64,000 nt of DNA from Flavobacteriaceae bacterium (GTDB taxonomy: Bacteria > Bacteroidota > Bacteroidia > Flavobacteriales > Flavobacteriaceae): assembly GCA_018401115.1 (NCBI GenBank), contig JAGYKX010000005.1, forward strand, positions 434,001 to 498,000. Reading direction: 5' to 3'. The position numbers and the translations under genes were made by a program. The first letter of the stretch is position 1. The number at the start of each line of letters is the position of its first letter. This document shows, piece after piece, positions 17,590 to 27,216 of the stretch. The notes under the pieces are model-generated. The model did no database searches. It saw only the letters and a list, made by a program, of their open reading frames with translations, and had not been told where the DNA came from.

Positions 17590-19971
17590 ATGAAATATAT
17601 TTTATTATTGTTTATGTCATTTGTATTGGGCAATGCCAATGCACAAGACTGCCATTTGGTCATTAAAGGTAAGGTGATTGACCAACACGATGGAAAACCC
17701 TTAAAGGGCGCTATTATAGCTATTTATGGTCTCGAAAAAGAAGTATTTTCAAATGAAAATGGAGACTTTGTCTTACAAGGATTATGCGATGGTTTTTATG
17801 AAATTGAAGTTTCTCACGTTGACTGTGGGACTCAATTTATTCCTATAAATTTAACGGAAAACATTACCAAAACCTTCTATTTAGAACATCATGTAGAAGC
17901 ATTGAATGAGGTAGCGCTTATTAAGAAAGCTAATAATTTATTGGAACAACAAACTATAGATGCGACTGTTTTCGAAAATAAAGTAAGCCAAAGTTTTGCT
18001 GAGGCACTGACTGAAATACAAGGCATTAGTACCCTTAAGACAGGTAACTCTATTGCAAAACCATTACTCCAAGGAATGTACGGAAGTAGGGTGCTTACCA
18101 ATAACCAAGGGGTTAGAATGCAAGATATGGAATGGGGTGCAGAACACGCACCCAATATAGCTACTTCAAGCGTAGAAGGGGTGTCACTTGCCGTTGGAGC
18201 AAAAGCGCTTAAATATGGTGGAGATGCTGTGGGTGGTGTAATTGTACTAGATCCTAGAAAACCCGTTTTTAAGAACATTCAAAAACACACTGCCATATTT
18301 TCTGCTTATTCCAATGGCTTGGGTATTTTAAGTAGTCAAAAATTCGAGAGAGATTTTGAAAATGGTTTGTATTACGGAATTCAAGCAAGCTTTAAAAAAG
18401 CGGGTAATAATCAAAATACTGATGGTTACTTACTAAATACTGGATTAGAACAAACCAGCATCTCAATTCCTTTTGGTTGGCATTTAGCCCACAAAGGAAT
18501 AGATGCATATATCTCTTATTTTAAAGCTAATAATGGTATCCTTAGAAACTCTCATATTGGCAACCTTCAAGATTTAATCAATCAGATCAATGGAGACACC
18601 GCTATTTCTATTGGAAATTTCACCTATAATATAGAAAACCCAAGACAGGAAGTTTCTCATATATTGGCCAAAATTTCTGCCTATTATTATTTTGAAGATC
18701 TAGCTAAGTGGACCCTTCAATACGATTTTCAGCAGAACAATAGAAAAGAGTTCGACCTCAGACTTGGTGAAAGAAATAAACTACCTGGAACAGATTTGCA
18801 ACTACAAACCCATGCTGTTCAATCTAATTTCAAATTAGACACCTCCTACGACAAGGCACTCGAATTTGGGATAGAAACAGCCTATCAAATACATTTTCCA
18901 AACCCTGCAACTGGTGTAAAAAGACTCATACCAGATTACAATAGCTTAAATTTTGGCACTTATTTATATGGATTAAAGACCCTCTCATCTGCGTGGGAGA
19001 TTGAAGGGAGCATAAGAGCAGACAGGGTTCAAATAAATGCAGATAAATTTTATAAAACCTCAAGGTGGGAGTCTTTGGGCTATAATATTGACTTTTCAGA
19101 TTTTGTTGTTGCAGATTTTGATACCCAAATACTTACAGCGGCAAAATTGAATTTCAACACTCAATCTGCTGCACTAAGTGTTCACTTTAACCATAAAGGG
19201 CACCGCCTTAGCACGCACCTTCAATACATAGAAAGAGCTCCTAATCCAGCGGAATTGTTTAGTGAAGGTCTGCACCATTCTGCCGCTAGAATTGAATTAG
19301 GCTCTTTGAGAATGAGGAAAGAAAAAGCTCACAAATTAGGGATTCAATACAGCTTTCGTTCTGATCAGAGAACTTTTTTATTAGCCCCTTATTTTAATCG
19401 CATAAACGATTTTATGGCACTTATTCCTTCAGGACTAGAATTCACGATAAGGGGTGCGTTTCCAGTCTGGGAATACCAGCAAACCAATGCAAACTTCACT
19501 GGAATAGACTTTAAATGGACGGAACATTTTTCAAACGAACTGAAATTTACCAATGGGGCTTCTTTAGTAAAGGCAATTGACCTAAAAAACAATTCACCTT
19601 TTCCAAACATCCCCCCTGTGAGTACCCAACACGAATTAGAATATTTGTTTAAAAACATCAAAGGACTTAGTGTTCAATTCGTTGGGGAATACAATTTTAG
19701 GCAAAACGAAGTGCCTGATGACTTCATGATTTTTAATCCGTACACACAAAAAGAACAGCTACTAGAAATTAATAAAGCCCCTAATAGCTATTTTTTACTT
19801 TCATCTGTAGTAGCGTACCAATTTCCCAAAAGCGGTACCACCCAATATAAAATAAGACTTAGCGGTGAGAACCTCACCAATTTAAATTATCAAAATTACC
19901 TCAATAGACTTCGATATTTTTCGAATGAATTGGGCATAAACTTTCAATTACAATTTCAAATAAATTTTTAA
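17590..19971 (+). CDS. TonB-dependent outer-membrane receptor, probable metal uptake
   Basis: A 793-residue receptor. It has a signal peptide (cleavage near NANAQ), a carboxypeptidase-D-like beta sandwich (about 24-100: VIKGKVIDQHDGKPLKGA), a plug domain (about 125-225) with LLQGMYGSRVLTNNQGVRMQ and GGDAVGGVIVLDP, and a long beta-barrel ending in the aromatic LQFQINF expected of outer-membrane proteins. The plug motif with DMEWGAEHAP resembles zinc/copper-type receptors such as ZnuD. It sits between a His/Cys-rich exported peptide and a lipoprotein, which I read as one transport cassette. No SusD partner is present, so glycan uptake is unlikely. The exact ligand is inferred, not shown. Confidence 0.85.
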   Translation: MKYILLLFMSFVLGNANAQDCHLVIKGKVIDQHDGKPLKGAIIAIYGLEKEVFSNENGDFVLQGLCDGFYEIEVSHVDCGTQFIPINLTENITKTFYLEHHVEALNEVALIKKANNLLEQQTIDATVFENKVSQSFAEALTEIQGISTLKTGNSIAKPLLQGMYGSRVLTNNQGVRMQDMEWGAEHAPNIATSSVEGVSLAVGAKALKYGGDAVGGVIVLDPRKPVFKNIQKHTAIFSAYSNGLGILSSQKFERDFENGLYYGIQASFKKAGNNQNTDGYLLNTGLEQTSISIPFGWHLAHKGIDAYISYFKANNGILRNSHIGNLQDLINQINGDTAISIGNFTYNIENPRQEVSHILAKISAYYYFEDLAKWTLQYDFQQNNRKEFDLRLGERNKLPGTDLQLQTHAVQSNFKLDTSYDKALEFGIETAYQIHFPNPATGVKRLIPDYNSLNFGTYLYGLKTLSSAWEIEGSIRADRVQINADKFYKTSRWESLGYNIDFSDFVVADFDTQILTAAKLNFNTQSAALSVHFNHKGHRLSTHLQYIERAPNPAELFSEGLHHSAARIELGSLRMRKEKAHKLGIQYSFRSDQRTFLLAPYFNRINDFMALIPSGLEFTIRGAFPVWEYQQTNANFTGIDFKWTEHFSNELKFTNGASLVKAIDLKNNSPFPNIPPVSTQHELEYLFKNIKGLSVQFVGEYNFRQNEVPDDFMIFNPYTQKEQLLEINKAPNSYFLLSSVVAYQFPKSGTTQYKIRLSGENLTNLNYQNYLNRLRYFSNELGINFQLQFQINF

Positions 19972-19990
19972 TTAAACTAAATCACATCTT

Positions 19991-20533
19991 ATGAAAAAAA
20001 TTTTATCTACCCTATTAACTCTTTTCCTATTTATGTCATTTTTATCTTGTAGTGACAATGATAGCCCCGAACTTATCCAAGAGGAAGAAGTCATTACCTC
20101 TGTAATTGTAACACTTCAATCTGGAAGTGACACAGTTACTTTAAGTTCAGTAGACTTAGATGGAGACGGGCCAAATGAACCTGTAATAACGATACAAGGC
20201 TCATTAAACTCTGACACCACTTATTCAGGTGCTGTTAAGTTTTTAAATGAATCTATATCTCCAGTAGAAGATATTACAGAAGAAGTTGTAGAAGAAGCAG
20301 AAGAACACCAAGTATTTTACTCATTTACCTCGCCTATCAGTTCAGTGGCAACTTTAGATACAGATTCAAGTGGGAACCCATTAGGACTCGTTTTCACTTT
20401 AACTACAGGAAACTCTGGAAATGCAACATTGGGACTTACACTGAGACATGAACCTAAAAAACCAAATACTGGAATTTTAGATGCTGGTGGAGAAACAGAT
20501 GTAGCAGTTACTTTTGGTATTTCTGTTGAATAA
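19991..20533 (+). CDS. Acidic surface lipoprotein downstream of the TonB receptor
   Basis: A 180-residue lipoprotein: signal MKKILSTLLTLFLFMSFLSC with Cys20 as the lipidation site, followed by Ser/Asp (SDNDS), the export pattern described for Bacteroidota surface lipoproteins. The mature part is strongly acidic, with EEVVEEAEEHQ near residue 95, and looks like a beta-sandwich. I recall relatives annotated as type 1 periplasmic binding fold superfamily protein, without experimental support. It starts 19 bases after the receptor stop, so it is co-transcribed and may present ligand to the receptor. Confidence 0.75.
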   Translation: MKKILSTLLTLFLFMSFLSCSDNDSPELIQEEEVITSVIVTLQSGSDTVTLSSVDLDGDGPNEPVITIQGSLNSDTTYSGAVKFLNESISPVEDITEEVVEEAEEHQVFYSFTSPISSVATLDTDSSGNPLGLVFTLTTGNSGNATLGLTLRHEPKKPNTGILDAGGETDVAVTFGISVE

Positions 20534-20535
20534 AA

Positions 20536-21402
20536 CTATTTTTTAAAACCGCTTAGGTTTTGATTTATGAAGTCTTTTGGGAAATTTTCATCCCCATCAA
20601 ACCCTAGGGTTAGGTGGGGATTTTTTTTGGGTAAGTAATACGTATTGAATAGATAGTCCCAAATGCTTAAACTGATTCCAAAATTCACGCCAAAACGACC
20701 TTTAGGAAGTGATTTAGCATGGTGATAAAGATGCATCACTGGATTATTGATCAAGTATTTCAGAGGCCCCCAATCTAGGGCTAAATTTGCATGATTTAAA
20801 TGACCTATGGCAATAGAGATAAAATGAACAACAAAGGCCTGTTCTGGCTCAAAACCTCCTAATAACATTATGGCCAAGGTCTTCAAGGGTTTGTAAAGAA
20901 TGTTCTCCATCCAATGATACCTCAAATGAGCTGCAAAACCCATTTCTTTCACTGAATGATGCACTTTGTGGAACTGCCAAAAGAACGGTATCTTATGAAG
21001 CGCAATATGCGTGAACCATTGAACAAAATCTAGAAGGACAAAAAATATCAAAAGACCCAACCATGCCGGTAATTGATTTATATCTAGTAAAGCTATAGAA
21101 TGGATGGTAATACCATAGGCAGTAAAAAGACTACCCAGAATGACATATAAGCCACTAATAACACTTGAGAATACAAAGAAATTAAAATACATATAAACGG
21201 CGTCCAGCCAAAAGTCTTTCCTAAAAACCTTTTGCTCTTTACGCCATGGAAATAGTAGTTCTAAACCCCACACCACAAAGGAAAATAATGTAACACCCCA
21301 AAAATAATTTTGATTCCAGGGAACATCGAAAATGATGGATCTATAAAACCACCTAAAACTACCGCTTATGGTGTCTACAAAAACGTCTATATACTCAATC
21401 AT
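20536..21402 (-). CDS. Sterol desaturase / fatty acid hydroxylase-family membrane enzyme
   Basis: A 288-residue integral membrane protein with the eight-histidine di-iron signature: HIALHKIPFFWQFHKVHHS near residues 130-150 and HLYHHAK near 224, with an additional HLNHAN. Hydrophobic helices flank these motifs. Such enzymes hydroxylate or desaturate lipids using O2 and two electrons. In this genome a 3-hydroxylated amino lipid or carotenoid-type substrate is conceivable, but the substrate cannot be read. The gene converges with the lipoprotein gene, with three bases between stops. Confidence 0.85.
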   Translation of the reverse strand: MIEYIDVFVDTISGSFRWFYRSIIFDVPWNQNYFWGVTLFSFVVWGLELLFPWRKEQKVFRKDFWLDAVYMYFNFFVFSSVISGLYVILGSLFTAYGITIHSIALLDINQLPAWLGLLIFFVLLDFVQWFTHIALHKIPFFWQFHKVHHSVKEMGFAAHLRYHWMENILYKPLKTLAIMLLGGFEPEQAFVVHFISIAIGHLNHANLALDWGPLKYLINNPVMHLYHHAKSLPKGRFGVNFGISLSIWDYLFNTYYLPKKNPHLTLGFDGDENFPKDFINQNLSGFKK

Positions 21403-21486
21403 ATAACAAACTTATTCATTTTTAAGAAAACCAAAAAATGTTTCACAAATGTCGCTGAAAAATCATTGATAATGTTAACATCATTT

Positions 21487-22083
21487 TTACGACAGACTAC
21501 TACTAATCAATTTCATGAATTCGTTTCTAGTAGCTGTTTTTTCGAAAAGTCCTCTAAATCCGGAGGTTGTTGTAACAGAGTTTTGCTTTTGAACCCCTCT
21601 CATCATCATACACATATGAGAAGCTTCTATTACAACCGCTACACCTTTAGGAGCAAGCGTTGTATTAATGCACTCTAAAATATCATGTGTTAAACGCTCT
21701 TGCACTTGAAGGCGTCTTGCAAAAACATCTACTATTCTTGGAATTTTACTCAAACCAACGATATGTCCATTTGGTATGTAAGCTATATGAGCTTTACCAA
21801 AAAAAGGCAGCATATGGTGTTCACACATTGAATACAGTTCAATGTCCTTAATAATCACCATGTCGTCATAATCTTCTTTAAACATAGCACCTCTAAGTAT
21901 AGCTTGAGGGTCTTGATCATAACCTTGTGTCAAAAACTGCATTGCTTTAGCAGCTCTCTCAGGTGTTTTTATTAAACCCTCTCTAGATGGGTCCTCGCCT
22001 ATGGCATTTAATATGTGGTCGTAATTTCTTTTAACACTTTCAGTAATGGGTGTATCGTAGGAATCTAAATGGGTATAAGACAT
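21487..22083 (-). CDS. folE: GTP cyclohydrolase I
   Basis: A 198-residue protein with [20 protein letters not shown] (zinc Cys and His, about residues 85-105) and the third zinc ligand Cys in [12 protein letters not shown] (near 158). It converts GTP to dihydroneopterin triphosphate, the first step in tetrahydrofolate synthesis. It lies 84 bases upstream of the sterol desaturase-like gene on the same strand. Confidence 0.96.
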   Translation of the reverse strand: MSYTHLDSYDTPITESVKRNYDHILNAIGEDPSREGLIKTPERAAKAMQFLTQGYDQDPQAILRGAMFKEDYDDMVIIKDIELYSMCEHHMLPFFGKAHIAYIPNGHIVGLSKIPRIVDVFARRLQVQERLTHDILECINTTLAPKGVAVVIEASHMCMMMRGVQKQNSVTTTSGFRGLFEKTATRNEFMKLISSSLS

Positions 22084-22223
22084 TATTTTTGTTTAATTTA
22101 TTCAAAATAACAATAAACAAATTTACAATAAAATAATCATCCTATTGCTATAAATTTATCAAGAATAAACTGAAGACCATCTGAATCGTTATATTTACTT
22201 TTAATTAAAGAAATATTTTTTAG

Positions 22224-22883
22224 ATGATCAAAGCGAATAATATTCGAAAATCATATGGAGAACTTGAAGTTCTCAAAGGGGTGAACATCCATATTAATGA
22301 AGGAGAAATAGTGGCAATTGTTGGTGCCTCTGGCGCTGGAAAAACAACGCTGTTACAAATATTAGGAACCTTAGAACAACCAAGCAATAAGGATGCCATT
22401 ATTGAAATAAATAACAAAAATGTTCCACTGTTAAATACAAAAGAACTGGCCGCATTCAGAAATAAAAACATAGGCTTTATTTTTCAATTTCATCAATTAC
22501 TCCCAGAGTTTACTGCCATTGAAAATGTGTGTATTCCTGCATATATTCATGGCGCCTCTAAAGAACAGGCCACAAAAGATGCTACTGAATTACTTAGTTT
22601 TCTTGGGCTTTTAGACAGAATACACCACAAACCAGATACCTTGTCGGGAGGGGAACAACAAAGGGTTGCTGTAGCAAGAGCTTTAATCAATAAACCTGCT
22701 GTGGTATTTGCAGACGAACCGAGCGGTAATCTCGATTCAGAAAGTGCACAAGTGCTGCATCAGCTTTTTTTTAAGCTAAGAGATACCTATAAGCAAACAT
22801 TCGTGCTTGTGACACACAACGAATTATTAGCCAAAATGGCAGACAGAACATTTACTATGGTAGACGGTCATATGGTACAATAA
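22224..22883 (+). CDS. LolD-like ABC transporter ATP-binding protein
   Basis: A 219-residue ATPase with Walker [11 protein letters not shown] (about residues 34-43), Q-loop [10 protein letters not shown], signature [15 protein letters not shown] (near 137), Walker [13 protein letters not shown] (near 157) and H-loop VTHN. It falls in the MacB/LolD/FtsE group that powers lipoprotein release or membrane-stress exporters. No membrane subunit is adjacent; the partner must be elsewhere. It overlaps the following gene by one base (TAATG). Confidence 0.85.
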   Translation: MIKANNIRKSYGELEVLKGVNIHINEGEIVAIVGASGAGKTTLLQILGTLEQPSNKDAIIEINNKNVPLLNTKELAAFRNKNIGFIFQFHQLLPEFTAIENVCIPAYIHGASKEQATKDATELLSFLGLLDRIHHKPDTLSGGEQQRVAVARALINKPAVVFADEPSGNLDSESAQVLHQLFFKLRDTYKQTFVLVTHNELLAKMADRTFTMVDGHMVQ

Positions 22884-23644
22884 TGGACAGAGAAAGCCTA
22901 AAATCGTTTTTAGAGGAAAAAGTGGTTCAATATCAAGAACCGTCTTTTATAGACTCAGATCCTTTACAAATACCCTATTTATTTAATAAAAAAGAAGATA
23001 TAGAAATTAGTGCATTTTTAACGGCTACTATTTCATGGGGGAATAGAAAAAGTATCTTAAAAAACGCCCATTTTTTAATGGATTTAATGGATCATACCCC
23101 CTATGACTTTATTTTAAATGCCCAGCAGAGTGACTATGACGCGCTTCACCATTTTAAGCACCGGACTTTTAATGGAATAGATGCAATAGGTTTTTGCAAA
23201 GCAATTAAAAACATCTATTTACACCACGATGGTCTGGAAAACGCTTTTTTAACACAACCGATCAGACCTTTACAGGAAAACATTAGCCTGTTTAAATCTA
23301 TTTTTTTTAGTATTCCTCATGAACACAGAACTACTAAACATGTTTCTGACCCCTTAAAAGGCTCAGCTGCCAAAAGGCTCAATATGTTTTTGAGATGGAT
23401 GGTCAGGAATCCAAGAGAAAAAGTAGACTTTGGTATCTGGCAAAAGATTTCTCCTGGTGATCTTTCCTGTCCCTTAGATGTGCACAGTGGCAGAGTTGCT
23501 AGAAAATTAGGACTATTAAAAAGAACGCAAAACGACGCTAAAGCAGTTATTGAATTAGATCAGTCACTTAGGTCTTTAGATCCAATAGACCCTGTTAAAT
23601 ATGATTTTGCTCTTTTTGGACTAGGTGTTTTTGAAGCGTTTTAA
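22883..23644 (+). CDS. TIGR02757-family (DUF2400) protein
   Basis: A 253-residue protein with FLTATISWGNRKSILKNAHFLMDLM near residue 42 (quoted in parts: ISWGNRKSI) and the C-terminal DVHSGRVARKLGLL and DPVKYDFALFGLG blocks, which define the TIGR02757/DUF2400 family. The fold resembles HhH-type DNA glycosylases, judged from the DPVKYD-type motif; no biochemical role is established to my knowledge. Its start overlaps the stop of the ABC ATPase gene, implying coupled translation. Confidence 0.85.
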   Translation: MDRESLKSFLEEKVVQYQEPSFIDSDPLQIPYLFNKKEDIEISAFLTATISWGNRKSILKNAHFLMDLMDHTPYDFILNAQQSDYDALHHFKHRTFNGIDAIGFCKAIKNIYLHHDGLENAFLTQPIRPLQENISLFKSIFFSIPHEHRTTKHVSDPLKGSAAKRLNMFLRWMVRNPREKVDFGIWQKISPGDLSCPLDVHSGRVARKLGLLKRTQNDAKAVIELDQSLRSLDPIDPVKYDFALFGLGVFEAF

Positions 23645-23703
23645 ACCTTATAATTTCATTTTATTTTTATTAAATTAGGTGACATAAAACCAAACCATTC
23701 ACT

Positions 23704-25194
23704 ATGAGATTTAAAGTATTTTTTTTTGTCATTATTTTTTCAACTACGGCAATCTGTTGGAGTCAAAGTAGAACACTCCCTCTAGATACTACAGTAACTA
23801 CAAAACACAAACTCACTACCCAAACGGATTCCTTCAATTATACAGCCACTACAGGAACACAACCTGTTTGGGATGAAAATGGTGATCCTATCGCTAGTCT
23901 ACATTATACCTATTACACCAAAGACAATGTGAGTAATAGATCCCAAAGACCCTTAGTAATATCCTTTAATGGAGGTCCCGGTTCAGGGTCTGTTTGGATG
24001 CATTTGGCATATACCGGACCAAGAGTTCTTAATATTGATTCTGAAGGGTATCCTGTCCAACCCTACGGAATCTCTAACAATCCTTACTCTATTCTAGATA
24101 TAGCAGATATTCTGTATGTAAACCCGGTAAATACAGGATATTCTAGAACCATTCCAGCCGCTGGAAAAGAGATAGACAGAAGTAAATTTTTTGGCGTAAA
24201 TGCAGATATAGCCTATTTAGCAGAATGGCTCAATACCTTTGTCACTAGAAACAACCGCTGGTCTTCTCCAAAATATTTAATTGGAGAAAGCTATGGTACT
24301 ACAAGGGTTTCTGGATTAGCCTTAGCCTTGCAAAACGACCAATGGATGTATTTAAATGGAGTTATTTTGGTTTCTCCAACAGAACTTGGAATAGACCGAG
24401 AGGGTCCTGTAGAAGTAGCCAATAGGCTTCCTTATTTTGCTGCAGCTGCCTGGTACCAGAAAAAACTTCCTAGCGCTCTACAAACTAAGCCTCTTACAGA
24501 AGTATTAGAAGAAGTGGAGGCTTACACCATAAATTCCGTTTTACCAGCAATGGTGATGGGCGGTTTCTTGGAAACGACTAAAAAAGAGGCTTTAGCAGAA
24601 AAGATGGGCTATTATTCAGGAATTAAGCCAAGTGTTTATCTCGATCATAATTTAGAAATCCCCTACCCTTACTTCTGGAAAGAATTATTAAGAGAAGACG
24701 GGTATACGGTAGGAAGACTGGACTCGAGATATTTAGGTATAGATCGAAAAAGTGCTGGTGAAAGACCCGACTACAATTCAGAGCTCACCTCATGGCTGCA
24801 TTCATTTACCCCTGCAATCAATTATTACCTTCAAGAAGAACTTAATTTTAAAACAGACATAAAATACAATATGTTCGGACCTGTGCACCCCTGGGACAGA
24901 AGTGGAGACAATACGGGAGAAAACCTGAGACAAGCCATGGCGCAAAATCCTTATTTACATGTCATGACCCAGTCTGGATATTTTGACGGAGCTACCACCT
25001 ATTTTAACGCAAAATACAATATGTGGCAATTAGACCCCTCTGGTAGAATGAAAAACAGGTTGAGTTTTAAAGGATATGAAAGCGGTCATATGATGTACTT
25101 GAGAAGGGAAGATCTAAAAAACGCTAATGAAGACATTCGTCAGTTTATTAAAAACAGTCTTCCAGGGAATAAAGCAGCTAAATACACGAATTAA
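23704..25194 (+). CDS. Exported S10-family serine carboxypeptidase-like peptidase
   Basis: A 496-residue protein with signal peptide (cleavage near CWSQS). S10 features: FNGGPGSGSVWMHL near residue 88 (oxyanion-hole block), catalytic Ser in LIGESYGTTRVSG (near 198), Asp in SGYFDGATTYF (near 424) and His in GHMMYLRRE (near 460). It would remove C-terminal residues from peptides in the periplasm or outside. The SGNH hydrolase gene follows with no intervening base, so both belong to one message. Confidence 0.88.
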   Translation: MRFKVFFFVIIFSTTAICWSQSRTLPLDTTVTTKHKLTTQTDSFNYTATTGTQPVWDENGDPIASLHYTYYTKDNVSNRSQRPLVISFNGGPGSGSVWMHLAYTGPRVLNIDSEGYPVQPYGISNNPYSILDIADILYVNPVNTGYSRTIPAAGKEIDRSKFFGVNADIAYLAEWLNTFVTRNNRWSSPKYLIGESYGTTRVSGLALALQNDQWMYLNGVILVSPTELGIDREGPVEVANRLPYFAAAAWYQKKLPSALQTKPLTEVLEEVEAYTINSVLPAMVMGGFLETTKKEALAEKMGYYSGIKPSVYLDHNLEIPYPYFWKELLREDGYTVGRLDSRYLGIDRKSAGERPDYNSELTSWLHSFTPAINYYLQEELNFKTDIKYNMFGPVHPWDRSGDNTGENLRQAMAQNPYLHVMTQSGYFDGATTYFNAKYNMWQLDPSGRMKNRLSFKGYESGHMMYLRREDLKNANEDIRQFIKNSLPGNKAAKYTN

Positions 25195-25863
25195 ATGAAA
25201 ACATTTTTAAGTATTTTGGCCTGTGTAATATTTAGCCAAATTAATGCGCAGGAATGGGCAAATGTAGCGCGTTTTAAAGCAGATAATGAACGTATCATAG
25301 CAGATAATGTACCTGTAAAACTAGTATTTATGGGCAATTCTATTACAGAGGGTTGGAAGTCATTTGACCCAAACTTATTTGGGAGTACTAATTATATTAA
25401 TAGAGGGATCGGTGGCCAAACTACCCCTCAAATGCTCGTCCGTTTTAAACAAGATGTATTAGACCTCAAACCCAAAGGAGTGGTTATTCTAGCTGGTACA
25501 AATGACATTGCCGGAAATACTGGCGCCATGAGTGTTAAAGAGATCTTTAATCAAATAGAAAGTATGGCTGGATTGGCTGCCTTAAATAAGATTGAGGTGT
25601 TTTTGTGTAGTGTATTGCCTGTATATGATTATCCATGGAAGACAGGATTAAAACCTGTATCAAAAATTATAGCTCTAAATGACATGCTAAAAACATTAGC
25701 CGCAGAAAAAAACTATAAATACATAGATTATTTCTCTGAAATGTCTGATGATAAAAGTGGCTTAAAATTATCTTTGGGTTCAGACGGTGTACATCCTAAC
25801 GAAAAGGGCTATGAAATAATGAAAAAGATCTTGTTAAATACAATTAGTCCATCTTTTAAATAA
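25195..25863 (+). CDS. Exported SGNH/GDSL hydrolase
   Basis: A 222-residue protein with signal peptide (cleavage near INAQ). The four SGNH blocks are present: FMGNSITEGW (Ser nucleophile), GIGGQTTPQML (Gly), LAGTNDIAG (Asn) and DGVHPNEKGY (Asp/His). It is closest in layout to platelet-activating-factor acetylhydrolase-like esterases acting on acetylated sugars or lipids; substrate unknown. The ATG directly follows the peptidase stop. Confidence 0.88.
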   Translation: MKTFLSILACVIFSQINAQEWANVARFKADNERIIADNVPVKLVFMGNSITEGWKSFDPNLFGSTNYINRGIGGQTTPQMLVRFKQDVLDLKPKGVVILAGTNDIAGNTGAMSVKEIFNQIESMAGLAALNKIEVFLCSVLPVYDYPWKTGLKPVSKIIALNDMLKTLAAEKNYKYIDYFSEMSDDKSGLKLSLGSDGVHPNEKGYEIMKKILLNTISPSFK

Positions 25864-25891
25864 ACGAAAAGCGATATTTACCTAATTAGAA

Positions 25892-25921
25892 TTGACAATT
25901 GTAAATGGTTTGTTATTTTTG
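25892..25921 (+). promoter_or_regulatory. Promoter of the dihydroorotase-like gene
   Basis: TTG (25892-25894), 19 bases, TATTTTTG (25914-25921): an exact fit to the Bacteroidota consensus, 36 bases before the ATG. The -33 end overlaps TGACAATTGTAA (25893-25904), which matches 11 of 12 bases of the operator palindrome at 5610-5621. Confidence 0.6.
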
Positions 25922-25957
25922 CATAACTTTTAAAAGCCCACATCTAAATCTACTCTA

Positions 25958-27214
25958 ATGAATATATTAATTAAGGACGCCACAATAGTAGAAGAATCTA
26001 ATCCAAGTATTCATTTAAAAATAGTAGATATAGCCGTAAAAGACGGTATTATTATAAAAATAAGTCCGAAAATTAAAGATTTTAAAGCAGACCATACGGT
26101 TGCGTTAAATAACCTTCATGTCTCAGCGGGCTGGTTAGATACTGGTATTAGTGTTGGAGAACCTGGATATGAGTCCAGAGAAAATTTTAAAAATGGTATT
26201 TTAACTGCTGCCAAAAGCGGTTTTAGTACTGTTTTTTTAAATGCCAATACTGATCCGGTACCAGACCAACAAAACGCTATTGGATATCTTCGAAATGCGG
26301 CATTAAAAACCCCAATAAAGGTTCACCCTTTAGGGACACTAACCAAAGGAGCAAAAGGTCAAGATTTAGCCGAGTTGTTCGACATGCAAAGACAAGGGGC
26401 CATAGGTTTTTATGATTACAATGCCCCAATTGACAATCCTAACTTACTCAAAATTGCGCTGCAATACACCCAATCTTTCAATGGATTGGTTTTTAGCTTT
26501 CCAAAAACATCTAAAATCTCTAATAGTGGTTTGGCTCATGAAGGCCTAGTGGCTACTCAACTGGGATTAAAAACAGATCCTAGCTTATCTGAACACTTAC
26601 AAATTCAAAGAGATATTCATCTTTTAAGGTACAGTGGAGGAAAACTACATATTCCCACCATCTCTTCAGAGGAGAGTGTTTTATTAATAAAAGCTGCTAA
26701 AAAAGAAGGTTTAGATATTAGTTGTAGTGTGTCTTTACACCATCTATTTGCCAATGAAAGTGCCTTAATTGATTTTGATACAAATGCTAAAATAACGCCT
26801 CCTCTAAGATCTAAAGAGGATCAAAAAGCGCTACAAAAGGCTTTGCTAGAGGGTGCTATAGATTTTATGACTACAGACCACAATCCTTTAGATATTGAAT
26901 TAAAAAATCTTGCTTTTGATCACGCACATTATGGCTCTTTAGGCTTAGAAGCTGCATTTGGCGTACTGAATTCATTATACACTACAACTCAAGCTGTTGA
27001 AATTTTGCAGCGGGGTTATGAGCGCTTCAACCTAGAGAGACCTAAAATTTCAGAAGGTCATAAAGCGAATTTATCACTATTTGATCCTAGTATAGAATAC
27101 CACCAAACAGTAGAAGATCTATATGCTAGCTCCAAGAACTCTCTTTATTTAGGAGCATTATTAAAAGGTAAGGCACTAGGAACGATAGTAAATGAACATA
27201 TTACTACTATTTAA
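25958..27214 (+). CDS. Dihydroorotase-like amidohydrolase lacking the HxH metal motif
   Basis: A 418-residue amidohydrolase-fold protein related to dihydroorotase by FLNANTDPVPDQQNAI (near residue 91), GTLTKGAKGQDL, SVSLHHLF and MTTDHNPLDIE. The first metal site is altered: where active enzymes have DxHxHxRxPG, this has D61-T-G-I-S-V-G-E-P-G70, so both His and the substrate Arg are replaced. Such proteins act as PyrC-prime partners of aspartate carbamoyltransferase in some bacteria, while in others the catalytic role is uncertain. I recall similar sequences in many flavobacteria. It has its own promoter and is followed three bases later by a small membrane protein. Confidence 0.8.
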   Translation: MNILIKDATIVEESNPSIHLKIVDIAVKDGIIIKISPKIKDFKADHTVALNNLHVSAGWLDTGISVGEPGYESRENFKNGILTAAKSGFSTVFLNANTDPVPDQQNAIGYLRNAALKTPIKVHPLGTLTKGAKGQDLAELFDMQRQGAIGFYDYNAPIDNPNLLKIALQYTQSFNGLVFSFPKTSKISNSGLAHEGLVATQLGLKTDPSLSEHLQIQRDIHLLRYSGGKLHIPTISSEESVLLIKAAKKEGLDISCSVSLHHLFANESALIDFDTNAKITPPLRSKEDQKALQKALLEGAIDFMTTDHNPLDIELKNLAFDHAHYGSLGLEAAFGVLNSLYTTTQAVEILQRGYERFNLERPKISEGHKANLSLFDPSIEYHQTVEDLYASSKNSLYLGALLKGKALGTIVNEHITTI

Positions 27215-27216
27215 AG

